A stretch of 64,000 nt of DNA from NCBI GenBank assembly GCA_026545225.1, contig CM048847.1, positions 6,442,501-6,506,500 on the forward strand. The letters are read 5' to 3'. Below the pieces are notes generated by a model. It was not told where the DNA came from, did not search any database, and worked only from the letters and a program-made list of their open reading frames with translations. This stretch comes from Cornus controversa (taxonomy: Eukaryota; Streptophyta; Magnoliopsida; Cornales; Cornaceae). Positions 33,169 to 44,689 of this stretch are shown one piece after another (the stretch's first letter is position 1; every line of letters begins with the position of its first letter). Both the position numbers and the translations under genes were made by a program.

Positions 33169-35060
33169 CTAAGTCCTCGCTCCTAGGCAAGAGCTTGAAA
33201 CATAACCAAGGCGAAGAGCTCCCCGAGCAACACGTTCACGGACGAAGTGATAGTCTATTTCAACGTGCTTGGTCCGAGCATGAAAGACAGGATTGAAAGC
33301 CAAATAAGTCGCACTAACATTGTCGCAAAATAACATAGGTGGCGTAGAAAGAAAGACACCAAGGTCTTTAAGAAGATATTGCACCCAAGTGAGTTCAGCA
33401 GTAACCAATGCCAACGAACGGTATTCGGCCGCGAGACAGTGGGTTCTTTCTTTGAGAGCCAAGAAATTAGATTGCAACCGAGGAAAATGCAACCACCTGT
33501 CGTAGATCGGCGGTCATCAGGGTTACCAGCCCAGTCGGCATCTGAAAATGCAGTTAGATGAGTCGAAGACCGAGCAGCAAAAGTGAGACCGAACCCAAGG
33601 GTACCTTTGAGATACCGAAGAATGCGTTTGACAGCAACCATATGAGCTGTGGTAGGAGCATACATAAATAGGCAGACCTGATTCACAGCATAGGTAATAT
33701 CAGGGCGAGTAATAGTTAAGTACTGTAGAGCTCCCACCAGGCTGCGATATAAGGAGACATCAGCAAGAAAATAACCCTGAAAAGCAGAGAGCTTGGAGCC
33801 AGACAAAACTGGAGTAGAAATGGGCTTGGCCGTAAGCATGTTGGCACGCTGGAGTAGATCTAAAGTATACTTGGTTTGAGTCAGAACTAAGCGATCAGGC
33901 GAACGCGAGACCTCCATACCCAAGATATAATGAAGGACCTTGGTGACCTTCATCTCAAAGCATCGCGACAGAGAATTAATAAGCGAGCGGATACCAGCTA
34001 CATCGCTTCCAGTAATGATTATGTCATCGACATAAAGGAGAAGAACAATAATGCCCGAAGTAGAGGTGCGAACAAAATGTTTGTGTCGGCCTTGCTACAG
34101 AGAAAGCCATGTTGTAAGAGCTGTGAAGAAAACCGATGGAACCTGGCACGGGGGGCCTGTTTCAGGCCATAAATTGCTCGGTGGAGTTTGCAGACATAAG
34201 AAGGACGAGCAGGATCTATAAAACCCGGAGGTTGCTTCATATAAACCTCTTCGTCAAGAAAGCTATGAAGAAAGGCATTTTTTGACGTCCAGCTGACGTA
34301 TAGGCCACTCTTTAGAAGTCGCTAGAGCAAGAACAGTCCGAATAGTCGTGGACTTGACAACAGGGCTGAATCTTTCTTCGTAGTCGATCCCATACTGTTG
34401 AGTAAAGCCCTTGGCAACGAGTCGGGCCTTGTGTCGCTCAATAGACCCGCCCGCACGACGCTTAAGCTTAAACACCCACTTTGATCCAACTACATTCATA
34501 GACGGATGGTAGGGAACAAGAGACCAAGTGGAGTTGCGAAGTAGAGCATTGAACTCATCCTGCATGGCTGCGCGCCATTCTGGTACCTGAGAGAAGCAGG
34601 TCGGTTCACGAAAAGAAGCATCGGACTGAAGAGCAAGAAAGCATGCCGGAACAGGGTAGCGAGTGGCGGAGAAGACCTTCGGTTTCCTGGTGCCATCCCT
34701 TGACCGAGTAATCATATGATGACGTGACACGGCGGCAGAAGATGATGGTGGCGGTGTAGTCATGTCAGTTGTAGTACACCTAGAACCAGGATCCAAGGCC
34801 AATGGAGGACCATCAGAGCCAGAGGGAGCAACCTCAGTCGCAGTAACAGCAGGTGATGAATCGGGGAGTGGCGCAGCAACAGAAGCAGAAGAGGGCGACG
34901 AGACGTCACAAGATAAAGGCTCAGACGAGCAAGGAGCAACGCGGCTGCACTGGAGAACTGGTAGGTGATAGAGATGGGAGAGATGGCTGAGATGAAGTAG
35001 ACGTAGCGCCAGTCGGTGGTGAGGTATTTTAAAATAGAACTTAGAGAAGTAGAATATCAC
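33169..35060 (-). pseudogene. Ty1/copia reverse transcriptase and RNase H remnant
   Basis: On minus the order is linker with [15 protein letters not shown], then RT start ([40 protein letters not shown]), a stop at 34263, RT middle ([15 protein letters not shown]), the catalytic [13 protein letters not shown] near 34,020, then GMEVSRSPDRLVLTQTKYTL, RNase H (SDADWAGNPDDRRSTTGGCI), and the terminal pattern IDYHFVRERVARG. At least three frame breaks. The catalytic YVDD survives but the gene cannot encode one protein. No LTR or integrase is attached. Confidence 0.92.
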
Positions 35061-35145
35061 TTAGATAAAGAAGAGTGGTGCTATCTTGATTCAAGTGGGA
35101 TCTAGGATTGAAAAACCATCGCCCAAAGGTGCTTTTACGAAAGCC
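35057..35145 (+). repeat. Dispersed repeat family (copy 1) upstream of atp6
   Basis: cttagataaagaagagtggt, then a ttcaagt...atcgcccaaag pattern. Related copies at 35427-35524 and 39142-39235. Confidence 0.6.
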
Positions 35146-35426
35146 GGTCACCGGTGGCTAAGAAACTCGTCTCGCTATTGAAGCCGTAAAAAGCTACTTG
35201 GATAAGCTTTAGCTAAAAAGATATAGAATGTGATCCGTGGACTCACTACTCGTACTCTCACTTATGCAAAAGCATTGAATTGGGATGCGTGTTTTACGAT
35301 GGAAGCTGACAAAGAAAAACAAGAACGAACTATATGCTTAACACTGTATTGTTGGACCACTTCTATACCCTGCTAAGCCTTAGAAAGAGAAAGAAGAGGA
35401 ATGGTCACAGAAGGTATTTAAATAAT

Positions 35427-35524
35427 CACTTAGATAAAGAAGAGAAAGAGTGGCGCTATCACTTGTTCAAGAGCGAGATAGTTAGAGCAAGAAAGCACCG
35501 CCCAAAGCGCCTTTCAGAGGCGGG
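35427..35524 (+). repeat. Dispersed repeat family (copy 2), just upstream of atp6
   Basis: cttagataaagaagagaaag, then ttcaag, accgcccaaagc and cctttcagaggcgggtcc. It is about 60 bases from the atp6 start. Confidence 0.6.
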
Positions 35525-35580
35525 TCCGTTGTATTCAACCCAATATACATAACCACATTTCTTTTCTATATTACTGTCCC

Positions 35581-36873
35581 ATGCTTTCCGTTGGTCAACA
35601 ACCAACCACAGCTCTCTATAGTTCTTCACTACTCGTACAGGAAGGAGACTCTTTCTGTCTGGAGGGAATCATTTTTTCTCAATCAAGAATGCCTCAATTT
35701 CCACGCATCTTTCTCTTTGATGAAAGCAGTCTTAATAGTACTCAATCGTCTACTACTATTTCTTCTACTACCATTAGCCAATCTCAATCAACGACGACTA
35801 TTAACGATTCTGGTTTTCAATCATCTGGCACTTCTGGCACTCAGGGTTCTTCTAATGGGATTTTCAAAGATCTTCCTGGTCTTAACCCTTCAAGTGAACG
35901 TATAGTAGAGCTTCAATCTGATATACACGCTAAATTAGAGGAGTTGATGATTAACAGGAGTCCCGAAGATGTTCTGGCTGCGGCCGAAGCTTTACATGGG
36001 GAAAGCAACAATATCCCTTTTATGAAGTTCCTTTTGAATAATTTGAACATAAACGGAGTACAAGGTGAAGCCTATACGGATGCTCTGAATCTAGCGGGGC
36101 TGGTCCCCATCCCCAGCCCACTTGAGCAATTTGCCATTCTCCCATTGATTCCTATTCATATAGGAAACTTGTATTTCTCATTCACAAATCCATCTTTGTT
36201 TATGCTGCTAACTCTCAGTTTGGTCCTACTTCTGGTTCATTTTGCTACTAAAAACGGAGGAGGAAACTCAGTACCAAATGCTTATCAATCCTTGGTAGAG
36301 CTTATTCATGATTTCGTGCCGAACCCGGTAAACGAACAAATAGGTGGTCTTTCCGGAAATGTTAAACAAAAGTTTTCCCCTCGCATCTCGGTCACTTTTA
36401 CTTTTTCGTTATTTCGTAATCCCCAGGGTATGATACCTTATAGCTTCACAGTTACAAGTCATTTTCTCATTACTTTGGGTCTCTCATTTTCTCTTTTTAT
36501 TGGCATTACTATAGTGGGATTTCAAAGAAATGGGCTTCATTTTTTAAGCTTCTCATTACCCGCAGGAGTACCACTGCCGTTAGCACCTTTTTTAGTACTC
36601 CTTGAGCTAATCCCTCATTGTTTTCGCGCATTAAGCTCAGGAATACGTTTATTTGCTAATATGATGGCCGGTCATAGTTCAGTAAAGATTTTAAGTGGGT
36701 CCGCTTGGACTATGCTATGTATGAATGATCTTTTATATTTCATAGGAGATCTTGGTCCTTTATTTATAGTTCTTGCATTAACCGGTCCGGAATTAGGTGT
36801 AGCTATATCACAAGCTCATGTTTCTACGATCTCAATCTGTATTTACTTGAATGATGCTACAAATCTCCATTAA
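35581..36873 (+). CDS. atp6: ATP synthase F0 subunit a (subunit 6)
   Basis: 430 codons. Residues from about 174 onward match plant mitochondrial Atp6: NLAGLVPIPSPLEQFAILPL, LVELIHDFVPNPVNEQIGGL, RNPQGMIPYSFTVTSHFLIT, SSGIRLFANMMAGHSSVKIL and a C-terminus STISICIYLNDATNLH. The conserved proton-channel Arg is residue 356. Subunit a forms the half channels beside the c ring in the inner membrane. Residues 1 to about 173 are the usual variable plant presequence. Its conserved inner part begins about residue 95 (DLPGLNPSSERIVELQSDIH), while residues about 50-95 are Ser/Thr-rich. The total is somewhat longer than the 385-395 residues I expect. A later start (Met37, MPQFPRIFLFDESS) would fit that length and may be the true one. 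Confidence 0.96.
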   Translation: MLSVGQQPTTALYSSSLLVQEGDSFCLEGIIFSQSRMPQFPRIFLFDESSLNSTQSSTTISSTTISQSQSTTTINDSGFQSSGTSGTQGSSNGIFKDLPGLNPSSERIVELQSDIHAKLEELMINRSPEDVLAAAEALHGESNNIPFMKFLLNNLNINGVQGEAYTDALNLAGLVPIPSPLEQFAILPLIPIHIGNLYFSFTNPSLFMLLTLSLVLLLVHFATKNGGGNSVPNAYQSLVELIHDFVPNPVNEQIGGLSGNVKQKFSPRISVTFTFSLFRNPQGMIPYSFTVTSHFLITLGLSFSLFIGITIVGFQRNGLHFLSFSLPAGVPLPLAPFLVLLELIPHCFRALSSGIRLFANMMAGHSSVKILSGSAWTMLCMNDLLYFIGDLGPLFIVLALTGPELGVAISQAHVSTISICIYLNDATNLH

Positions 36874-37249
36874 AGTGGTTATTTATTTATAATTGAAAAA
36901 AAGCGAGGAGCTTTTAAGCGTACCGAGTTTACGAGGTGAAGGAGCGATAACTTCCCCCGGATCGAAAAAAGAAAAAAGATTCCGAGCACGTCTGGTCAAA
37001 GTCTATCTTGTCTTTACCACGAGTCATTTTCCTTGGCTAACAAGAATTTTAGTTTTGCACATATCCGCGGGTTCTTCAATTTGCTTTCTCCCTCATAGAG
37101 GAAATAAGTAGGGTGGTATACTATATTTATCCGCTTATTGGAACTCCTTCTAATGACCTATGCATTCTGTTATCATTTCCAGTTGGACGATCCATTAATC
37201 CAATTTTAGGAAGAAACGAACTCTTTCCATTTTCTTTTTAGGGCTGTCG
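36874..37249 (+). other. atp6 3' flank
   Basis: No gene recognised. A short frame at 36893-37111 (Arg-rich) shows no motif. Confidence 0.4.
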
Positions 37250-38171
37250 CCCTTTACTTTTTTAGGGGCTTGGAGCAGATGAAGCCTTCCTTCTTTCTTC
37301 TCGGTCCGCTTTGGCTCCTGATCTTGAGCTCGCTGTTCTTGGCCTCAGGCTTGGCGCTTCTTCTTGGAGTCCTTGCCTTTTCGATACTTTAGGCCCTTGC
37401 CCTTGGCCTGGTCTCGACTCCCCCTGGCTAAGTACTTTCAATCTAGCAGGCTAGCTGCCTGTGCCGCCCCTAAATCTTGGACATTTTGGTGCAGGTTGGA
37501 GCCCCTTCATGAAATCGAAGAGCCGGTCCTCTTCCGTCATATCAAAAATGTCCAGGGAGAACTACGAAAGATGGCCTTCACATACTCGCGTATGGGGCTT
37601 GTTTGCTTCAGGCTCATCAACATAGCGGACCACAACCGGGCAGGAACCCTCCATTCTGCCTTAAACTCGTCCCCAAAATGGATCTAATTGCACTTCACGC
37701 TCCGCGTTCTTTACGTCTTTTGGTCCGCCACCAGAACTTGGCTGAACCATCAAGATACATGGCAGCCGTATTCACCGACGCCTCCTCGGGCGTAGTCCGA
37801 CAAGCCGCTCCATATCCCAAAAGTCTTCGATCCTTAGCATCTCGGGTGCCAACGAATGCTTTTGGTTTCGCTTGATTCGAACCATCTACGTCGAGCCACT
37901 GCTTACGGCCTTCTTTAGTATGGTGACCTCGCCCCTACTCTCTAAAGCTTGCCACCCCTATATATTAGTCAAGCTCGAAACACTTCCACGACCCCCTGTC
38001 CTTGGCCTTCCATCATAGTCCGCCTAACCAGCCCATCTTTCTCCAGAGAAGCAACCGCTCGCTCGAAATCTGTCCCTTCAGTTGTGTAACAAGGCGATCC
38101 ACACGATCACGAGTCCGCTCCCGTCGAGCCTCTTCGACGGCACTAGCCTACGGGTTCTTCCCACTAGCCAT
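37250..38171 (-). pseudogene. Ty3/gypsy gag remnant
   Basis: From an ATG at 38171 (MASGKNP) the minus frames run through VEEARRERTRDRVDRLVTQL, then about 37,900-37,720 QWLDVDGSNQAKPKAFVGTR and AAMYLDGSAKFWWRTK, then PIREYVK and TEEDRLFDFMKGLQP at 37,600-37,500. A-x-MYLxGxAxxWWR and the EEDxLFxFMxGLQP helix identify retrotransposon gag. Several frame changes. Confidence 0.75.
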
Positions 38172-39141
38172 GGCTGAGCCAACTCCTAGAGAAAGGCTAG
38201 AATCCAGGAAGGGGGCTGATACTTTCATGATTGTCAAATTACCTCTCCCAGTAGTCAGCCCGTTCTCTTGGAAAAAAGCCCGACTCTCGTTTAGTTCGAA
38301 CGTAGCCCCCAGGAGTCAAGTTCTGGATACGGTCTTCACTTCCTTACCGTGCTGGCGGGCGTACAGCTTCTCAACCACAGAGTAAAGTTCTAGCGTAAGG
38401 ACGACTTTTTAGTCTCGAGTGCCCCCCGAACCGCGTAGGGCTGCCTCAAGCGCCAGGTTCATTGGATTTATTCATCAAAAGATGGCAAGACAACCTTCCC
38501 CTCTGTTTGTTGGATCAGATTGATAGATCAGCCTACACATTCTGACAGCTGAGCGTGCCTGAGCCCTGTCCCTCTCGTGCCAATTTCTTCGATGTCGTAA
38601 TAGAAGAGAGATTTGGCGATAAGCTTGCGCTTCTTTGGATAGATTAGATCCCTAGCTCGTCCGAGACACATGGGACCAAGGAGGGCGGGGACAATCGACT
38701 TATCGGTCGAATCGTCAAGGGAAGACGTTCAAAAAGTATGGATATAGTTAGTGTGTAGCGAGTGCTCTCTACACATAAGTGTGAAGCGGTGCGAGTCGAT
38801 AAGTGATTTGAAGAGAGGCGTTTAGAGCCGAGGGTATAACCTTTCCGATTTCACCTATTCTTCTTGCGAATCTCCTTCTACCATTCTTATCTTATTGTTA
38901 CGTCCACTTTCGATTCAGTAGGTGCTAGCACCGGGAATGGACAAAGAGAACAGGGATGAGGTGGCGAACTAGAATGATTGGGCCGAAACAGCAACTATTG
39001 AGGGACCTTGGGCCTTTCTTGGTCTCAATTCAATGGCCATGCCCGCTAACCGTACCGCTAGGTCGGAACAGGTGGATAGGCCCTATTTCATGGAGCAGGG
39101 GTTCTTTTTCTTTGTTTGAACGAGCTCTCGGACTAGACTGA

Positions 39142-39235
39142 TAATTGCGTAGATAAAGAAAAGAGTTGTGGCTTTCCTCTTTCAAGTAAGAGAGTTGATC
39201 GAGAAAGTATCGCCCAATAGAGCTCCCTGCGTGAA
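39142..39235 (+). repeat. Dispersed repeat family (copy 3)
   Basis: gtagataaagaaaagagttg, then tttcaagt, gagaaag and atcgcccaa; the most diverged member of the family at 35057 and 35427. Confidence 0.5.
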
Positions 39236-40776
39236 GAGCCGAAATGGCTTGCTGTGGAGTCGGTCCCCGATAGCTAAGATCCTTTCCGAACTTAAACGAA
39301 GAAAGTTAGAACTCTAGTGAAATCGTAAGGGGAAGATGAATTTCTTTTTCATTTATTTATCGAGTCAGTGTGGGCTGACACAGATGATTTCCTGCTTCTG
39401 CAAAGGGTGGAAAGGGGGTGAGAGTGATTCTATTGTATTTCCTTCAAGAGCTTTCAGTTAAGGAAGAAAAGAAGAAGAGAAGTAGTCAGAGGTAAGAAGT
39501 AAGAGGTATAGGAAAAAACAAGATTTCCATTAGCTGAAAGCGGAGCCTATCCATCTATTATATAGTAGTTGTTGCTGTCGAGAAGAACCCCCCCTTACCC
39601 CTTAAAATAATAGAACCACCAGCTGTCGCATTCACATAGGAGTCAGTGGGATATTCTAAATAGGAGCTAGCTTTAATTGAATAAGTTCGCGAGTGCGAAT
39701 ATGATGTCACAGCTGTGAGGAAGGATTCTGGTCATTGCTCTGGGCGTAGAATCTTTCGTTTTGGGTACCTATCGATGGATAGATTCTCGTTTAGGTTCCT
39801 TAGCTCTCTTTCCACTACTGGAGGTGCACGTACCGGGTGTTCTTTCCGCCGTACAGATTCAAGATTAGGGGCTAGCGCTTCCCTTCATGTCTATCCCTTT
39901 GGTCGAGCTGCCTTGCTCTTAATCTTTCCTTTCATCGATGAAGGAGGGGATGCGCCCAGAAGCATAACGCCTACCTGAATAACTTAGGTGGTTACCCCAG
40001 GAAAAGGAATAACAAGCATACATCGAAATGCCCGAATAATAAAAGAGTTTGCTCTCCCAGCTATCGAGTAGAGATCCGCTCTTCTAGCTATGTCCCCGTT
40101 CGTTGGGAAAAACCCCTCCTTCTCCTTTTGAGGGAGTTGGCCGGAAAGAGCATTCGGCTGCTGGGCAAAGGAAGCTTCTTGCTTGAAGAGATTGTGGATC
40201 TCTTTTTAGTGATGACCAGACTCCTTACCCCAAAACAAATGAAATGGCTATTTACGTTACTTTAAACGATATTCTCACCCCTCAGGCGGACTCCCACCTA
40301 TCTAGGCCTACAAACGTTAATTTTCAAGCCTTGAAATTGCCACACAGGAAACAGGAAGTTTTTCCATGGTAAGTGGTCAAAAGTCTAAGGCAGAACGATT
40401 GGATCATGTGGCTGTTGACACAACCTTGCTTGGGGGATTCAACCTGTAGGTCTTCCTTTTCTAAAGAAACTATGACCTGACCTATGCCCCCTTTACTGGA
40501 GCAGCAAGCGATACGGCATCAGGTGCTTCTTTCTTTAAGAGTTACCCGTTACGACAAAGTACAGAATACAAAGTGGAACAGCTTTCTTTCGAGCTTGCTC
40601 GCTTTAACAATGGAACAACCCAACCGAGCATGGTATAAGAATCTCCCGATCAAAAGCTCAACTATTGGCGCCTTCTCAGCCGCAGGAACTGGTAACGAAT
40701 CCACTACCTCTATTCCCGAAGTTCATTACCTTCTTACTTGTATACCCACTCCTTAAATCGTGGGCGCATACTCTCT

Positions 40777-41088
40777 CTAGAGTTTTAGCGGCTGTTGGCA
40801 GACCAACTGGCAAGCGATCCAATCGAGAAGAACGTACTTCTCTGTTAACTCTTCGATGTCATACTCGGCAGGGTTACCGTGCGAAGACAAATACGCAATA
40901 ATTCGAGCACCGGGAAGTTCTAACTTCTGAACATCACGTCGCGAGTCTTCAAACATACTACGAATCCAAGAGTAACGAGTCGAAAGCAGACCACTTAGCT
41001 CCGGATCCTTGTATATATCGTCCCACGACTTCAGCTTACGAAGACGGTCAGCGATGGACTCCGGCAAGATATGTTTCGGCTTGCGCAA
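40777..41088 (-). CDS. Unrecognised 103-residue ORF
   Basis: The product starts MRKPKHILPESIADRLRKLK and contains GLLSTRYSWIRSMFEDSRRD and EYDIEELTEKYVLLDWIACQ. It has a regular mix of hydrophobic and charged residues and several Trp and Tyr, unlike random spacer translation. No membrane segment. I do not recognise the family. It could be a fragment of a foreign gene, such as an RNA-virus-like or transposon protein, but I have no motif to prove that. Confidence 0.35.
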   Translation of the reverse strand: MRKPKHILPESIADRLRKLKSWDDIYKDPELSGLLSTRYSWIRSMFEDSRRDVQKLELPGARIIAYLSSHGNPAEYDIEELTEKYVLLDWIACQLVCQQPLKL

Positions 41089-43315
41089 TCAAGGGCCGTA
41101 TTCACGAATAAGGTCGAGGCTGAGGTCACCCCTTTACAAATTCAGGGTAATCACTCGTATTGCTTGTTTGTGCTTTTGAAGTTAAAGAAAGAACTCATCA
41201 TAGAGTTTCTAATGCTACAGCAGCAGGTGCAGGCCCAACGACGATGGTTTCGTGGGAATTCCGCAAAAAAAGTCCCATCGCCCATAGTTGGAATATGAAA
41301 AATAAGGCTCTTCGGCCAAAAGAGATCCAATCCAGTCCGAGAAGCATACAGTCGAGAGAATAGCCCCGAATCGGGATGCTCGAAAGCGTCAGTCTGACCG
41401 GAATCTTGAATCTTTAGAGGTACAGTGCCTTGACTATGAATAGTTCAGCACTCATCCTCGTGAGCCTATTTAGCAACCACGATGGATACGCATTGAAATA
41501 GGGCCAAAACTCGATCGAAAATGATTTCTACGCGAAAGGGATGAACAATTACGAAAGAGAGGTAATTTGAATTAGAGATCTCGGCAAAAGGCCAGGTGAA
41601 TACGAAGCCACGGCTCCGCGGCATCTGAACGCGACTAGGCATCAATCTTCTCCTAGATAGTGAATATTAGAATCACATTGCTCGCCCTTATGGATCAGTT
41701 TCTTTTCCTTGGAGGGGCTAATCCCCGAAGCGAAAGGGTTAATCCACCAAGCTTAGGTCAATTATCCAACGAAGCTTCCCTTGTTTTTGATGCCGAAGCT
41801 GTCGACTACTAATTGAGTAAAAACCTTTACATGTATACGCAGGGATGTGAGACTTTGGACCGGGTAGGGACGGTACCAGCAGGCTCGAATTCCTTTTGTA
41901 GCTACTTAAAAAGCTCTTTCCACTAAATATTAAGCTCGGTCCAGATGAGTAATCCGCAACGTAGAAGGCCAATAGCGCGGCCATGTACTCAGTCCAATTC
42001 CAATGGTGCTACCTCTACCTCATCTACTCCGGTCCATTAAAGAAAGGCAAGGCTATCATTTCTATAACCAGCAGATTGATTCGGCCTTTAATATTTCTAT
42101 TTGATGCTTCCTCAAGATCTCCAGTCTCTCTAAGCGTAGTAGCCCCCACAAGCACCCTCCGTCTACCCCCGAATTCTGCGAACCACCTACTAGGTAAATA
42201 TTACTACTGCATTCCATGATCGTAGACCACCCACACGGCGTCTTTTGATTTATCTAGATGCTGACTCCTAGGAGGTAGATCGAAACTGGCCTTCTTTATC
42301 GTCCTATTTGAGAATCATCTCTTTAGGACGGTAAAGAAAATGGAAAGCGATGCGCTCACGAACAAGGATAAAGGGTGATTCAACCGATGCGCGTATCTGC
42401 TGTTCTTTATGTCCCGTTGGTACCACTAGCATAAGCTATATCTACTGGAGCGGAAACCGATGAACTAGAGCCGTAAAGACTCAAGATTATGGGCATAGGA
42501 GTAATTAATACAATCTCTCAATCTCTTTTCCCACTTGGAGTACGGCTTTTATTTATCATTTCAGCTGCTCTTTCTGACCGGGATTTACCTATTTCGAGGT
42601 TGAGCTTCTTCAATTGATTCAAGCGCCTTTCTTATAGAGAGAAAGGAACGCTACCCACCTAACCCCTAGGGGGAGATAGAGGAGGGCGTCCCTTACTCCA
42701 ATCCTTCCTGACTTGGCAGACTCTACCGCTTGCAAAGCTCCTACCCGGCTTACACCTACAGTAGCTCCACCAGCTGGTACTATTACTTCACGACATCCTA
42801 CTCTTTCAGTAGCAGTTGTGGAAGACATGCTTGTAGATCCCCATCCAAATAAGCTTTTTGATTCCATAGGGCCTTCTCCTTGACGAAGGCTAGGCTAGCT
42901 TTCTTTCCACGCGAGATCTGAAACATCTTTTCTTTCTCTCCTTCTTTCTATCTTAATTAATTACAGGCTAATTAGAAAACCATATTATAATAAGTAAGAA
43001 TAATATGATAGTGGCTTTTGATTAAGTACGAGTCAGCTAGTCGATCGAGAAACTGGAGGGCCCAATGAGCCCACTACAATGGCACCGAAATGGGGTCTGT
43101 GGGACGGATAACCCTACACCAGCCTAAGATCCTATCTTGACTTGAACTGAAGAAAGTTAGAACTTGACGGTCAGTTGTAAGGGGAAATAAATTGATTTTA
43201 TTAATTGATTTTTATTCATAAACCTCTATTCTTTCTGCAACAGAGGAAGAACCTTCTCGGGACGGGAGCTGGCTGGGAGGGTGAATGGGGTCCTCTCCGT
43301 TAGCGGATTGCTACC

Positions 43316-44650
43316 ATGTCCATTGTCCCTGGTTCATTGCAAATGGGAGTCAATGAGGCAGTTTTGAAGGTTGAGAATGGAGGTCCGATGAAGTCTGGAA
43401 GTGCTAGCCTCCAGGTTGGAGTTGAAGATGCTAGGGATCGTGGGGGCTCTCTGGTAGGGAAGAGTGGAACCCTTCAACGTGTTTTGAGGGAGAATGTAGA
43501 GCTTAAAGCCCAGCTGGAGAAACTTCGCTCTTCAAGGGTAATCCTTGGGCAGAGCTCATCTCAGAGGGGTGATGAAGGAAAGAAAGAACAAGGTATGGTC
43601 TCTGCATCCATTAACCCTGTCAATTTTCCAGTTGTGGATCATGAAGGGTGTAGAAAGAGAAAGGAAGAAAGAAAATCCCAACTGGGTAAGCCAGGGCTTG
43701 CCGGAGATGGTGGTTGTGAAGTAGATTCCGGGCTGCCCCCTGGTGTTCCGGCCAGTTCTTTGAATGGAAAGTAAATAAAGGATCCTGCAATTAAGGAGCC
43801 TTCTATAACTTTCCCTTTCAGCCAGCTGGAGGGTGCAGTGGAGGGAAATATGGAAGGAAAGGTTTAAAATGGAATTCCAATTTCATGGGCTTCTATGGGC
43901 TCTGGTGTTCCCGAAAATCCTATGGGCCCGTCTGATGTCATGGACCCAGTGGAAGAGGGTGAAGTTTCTAGCCCTTCAAAAATAAATAAAGCCCACGAGC
44001 CTGACAGAGGATGTGTTAGAGGCCCGGCTGGTGTCTTTAACTACCCTTCTAAAAACTTTTTGGGCCCAGCAGTAGTGCTAAGCCAAAATGCTCCCAGTGC
44101 AAGTGGGAAGGTTCGCAGCTATGTAGGAGACGTGAAGGGGGTTCCTCTCCAACTATAGGGGTGGCGGGTAGCTATGTGGAAGCTTTGAAAGCCTCATCCC
44201 CAGCCGTGGAGGGAGTAAAAACCCATGAAGGTAACATTCGTGACCCCCAGCATTTACTTTCTTTGAACCGGTGAGGGAGGAGGGTAGAATTAAGGTTAAG
44301 CCTCCGATGGAGGTGGCGGATGAGGGTTGTGGGGAGTGGGAGAATACGCTGGTTGGTTCTTTTTTAGGCCAAAACCCCCCTATTCGGCAGTCAATTCTAT
44401 TGCCCACAAAATTGGGGGTAAGGAAGGTTTGATTGAAGTCTTATCATCTGATAATGGGCTCTTTTTCGTTAAATTTGAGCATCATGAGGGCATGTGTTCT
44501 ATCTTGGAGAGAGACCCATGGCATATGGCAAAGAGGCCTTTGGTGTTGAAGAAATGGCACCCCACCCTCTCCTTTCAGTCGAGCTCTACTACGTCTCCTA
44601 TCTTTACTCAAGGAGTTACTTTATCAAGCAAGAAAATGGATGCGCGTTAG
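43316..44650 (+). pseudogene. LINE (non-LTR retrotransposon) ORF1 remnant with DUF4283
   Basis: The first frame (43316-43774) encodes a leader with a short coiled coil (LQRVLRENVELKAQLEKLRS). The second (43895-44158) is a low-complexity linker. The third (44327-44650) holds NGLFFVKFEHHEGMCSILER followed by DPWHMAKRPLVLKKWHPTLS, the DUF4283 signature of plant LINE ORF1 proteins that bind nucleic acid. Two frame breaks. It ends abruptly at about 44,627 in a mitochondrial-style sequence, aagcaagaaaatggatgcgc. Confidence 0.8.
44627..44645 (+). repeat. 19-base direct repeat at the LINE break, copy 1
   Basis: agcaagaaaatggatgcgc recurs at 45640-45658 with one mismatch. Confidence 0.85.
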
Positions 44651-44689
44651 CGCAACGGCTTTATAAAGCTCAATCCCTTGCTTGTTGAC

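Larger units (their letters stand above)
38400..43315. other. Long spacer with one unrecognised ORF
   Basis: No gene recognised over about 5 kb apart from the 40777-41088 minus ORF (own entry). Copy 3 of the atp6-upstream repeat lies at 39142-39235. The motif agaaagttagaact plus gtaaggggaa occurs both at about 39,300 and at about 43,154. Confidence 0.5.
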
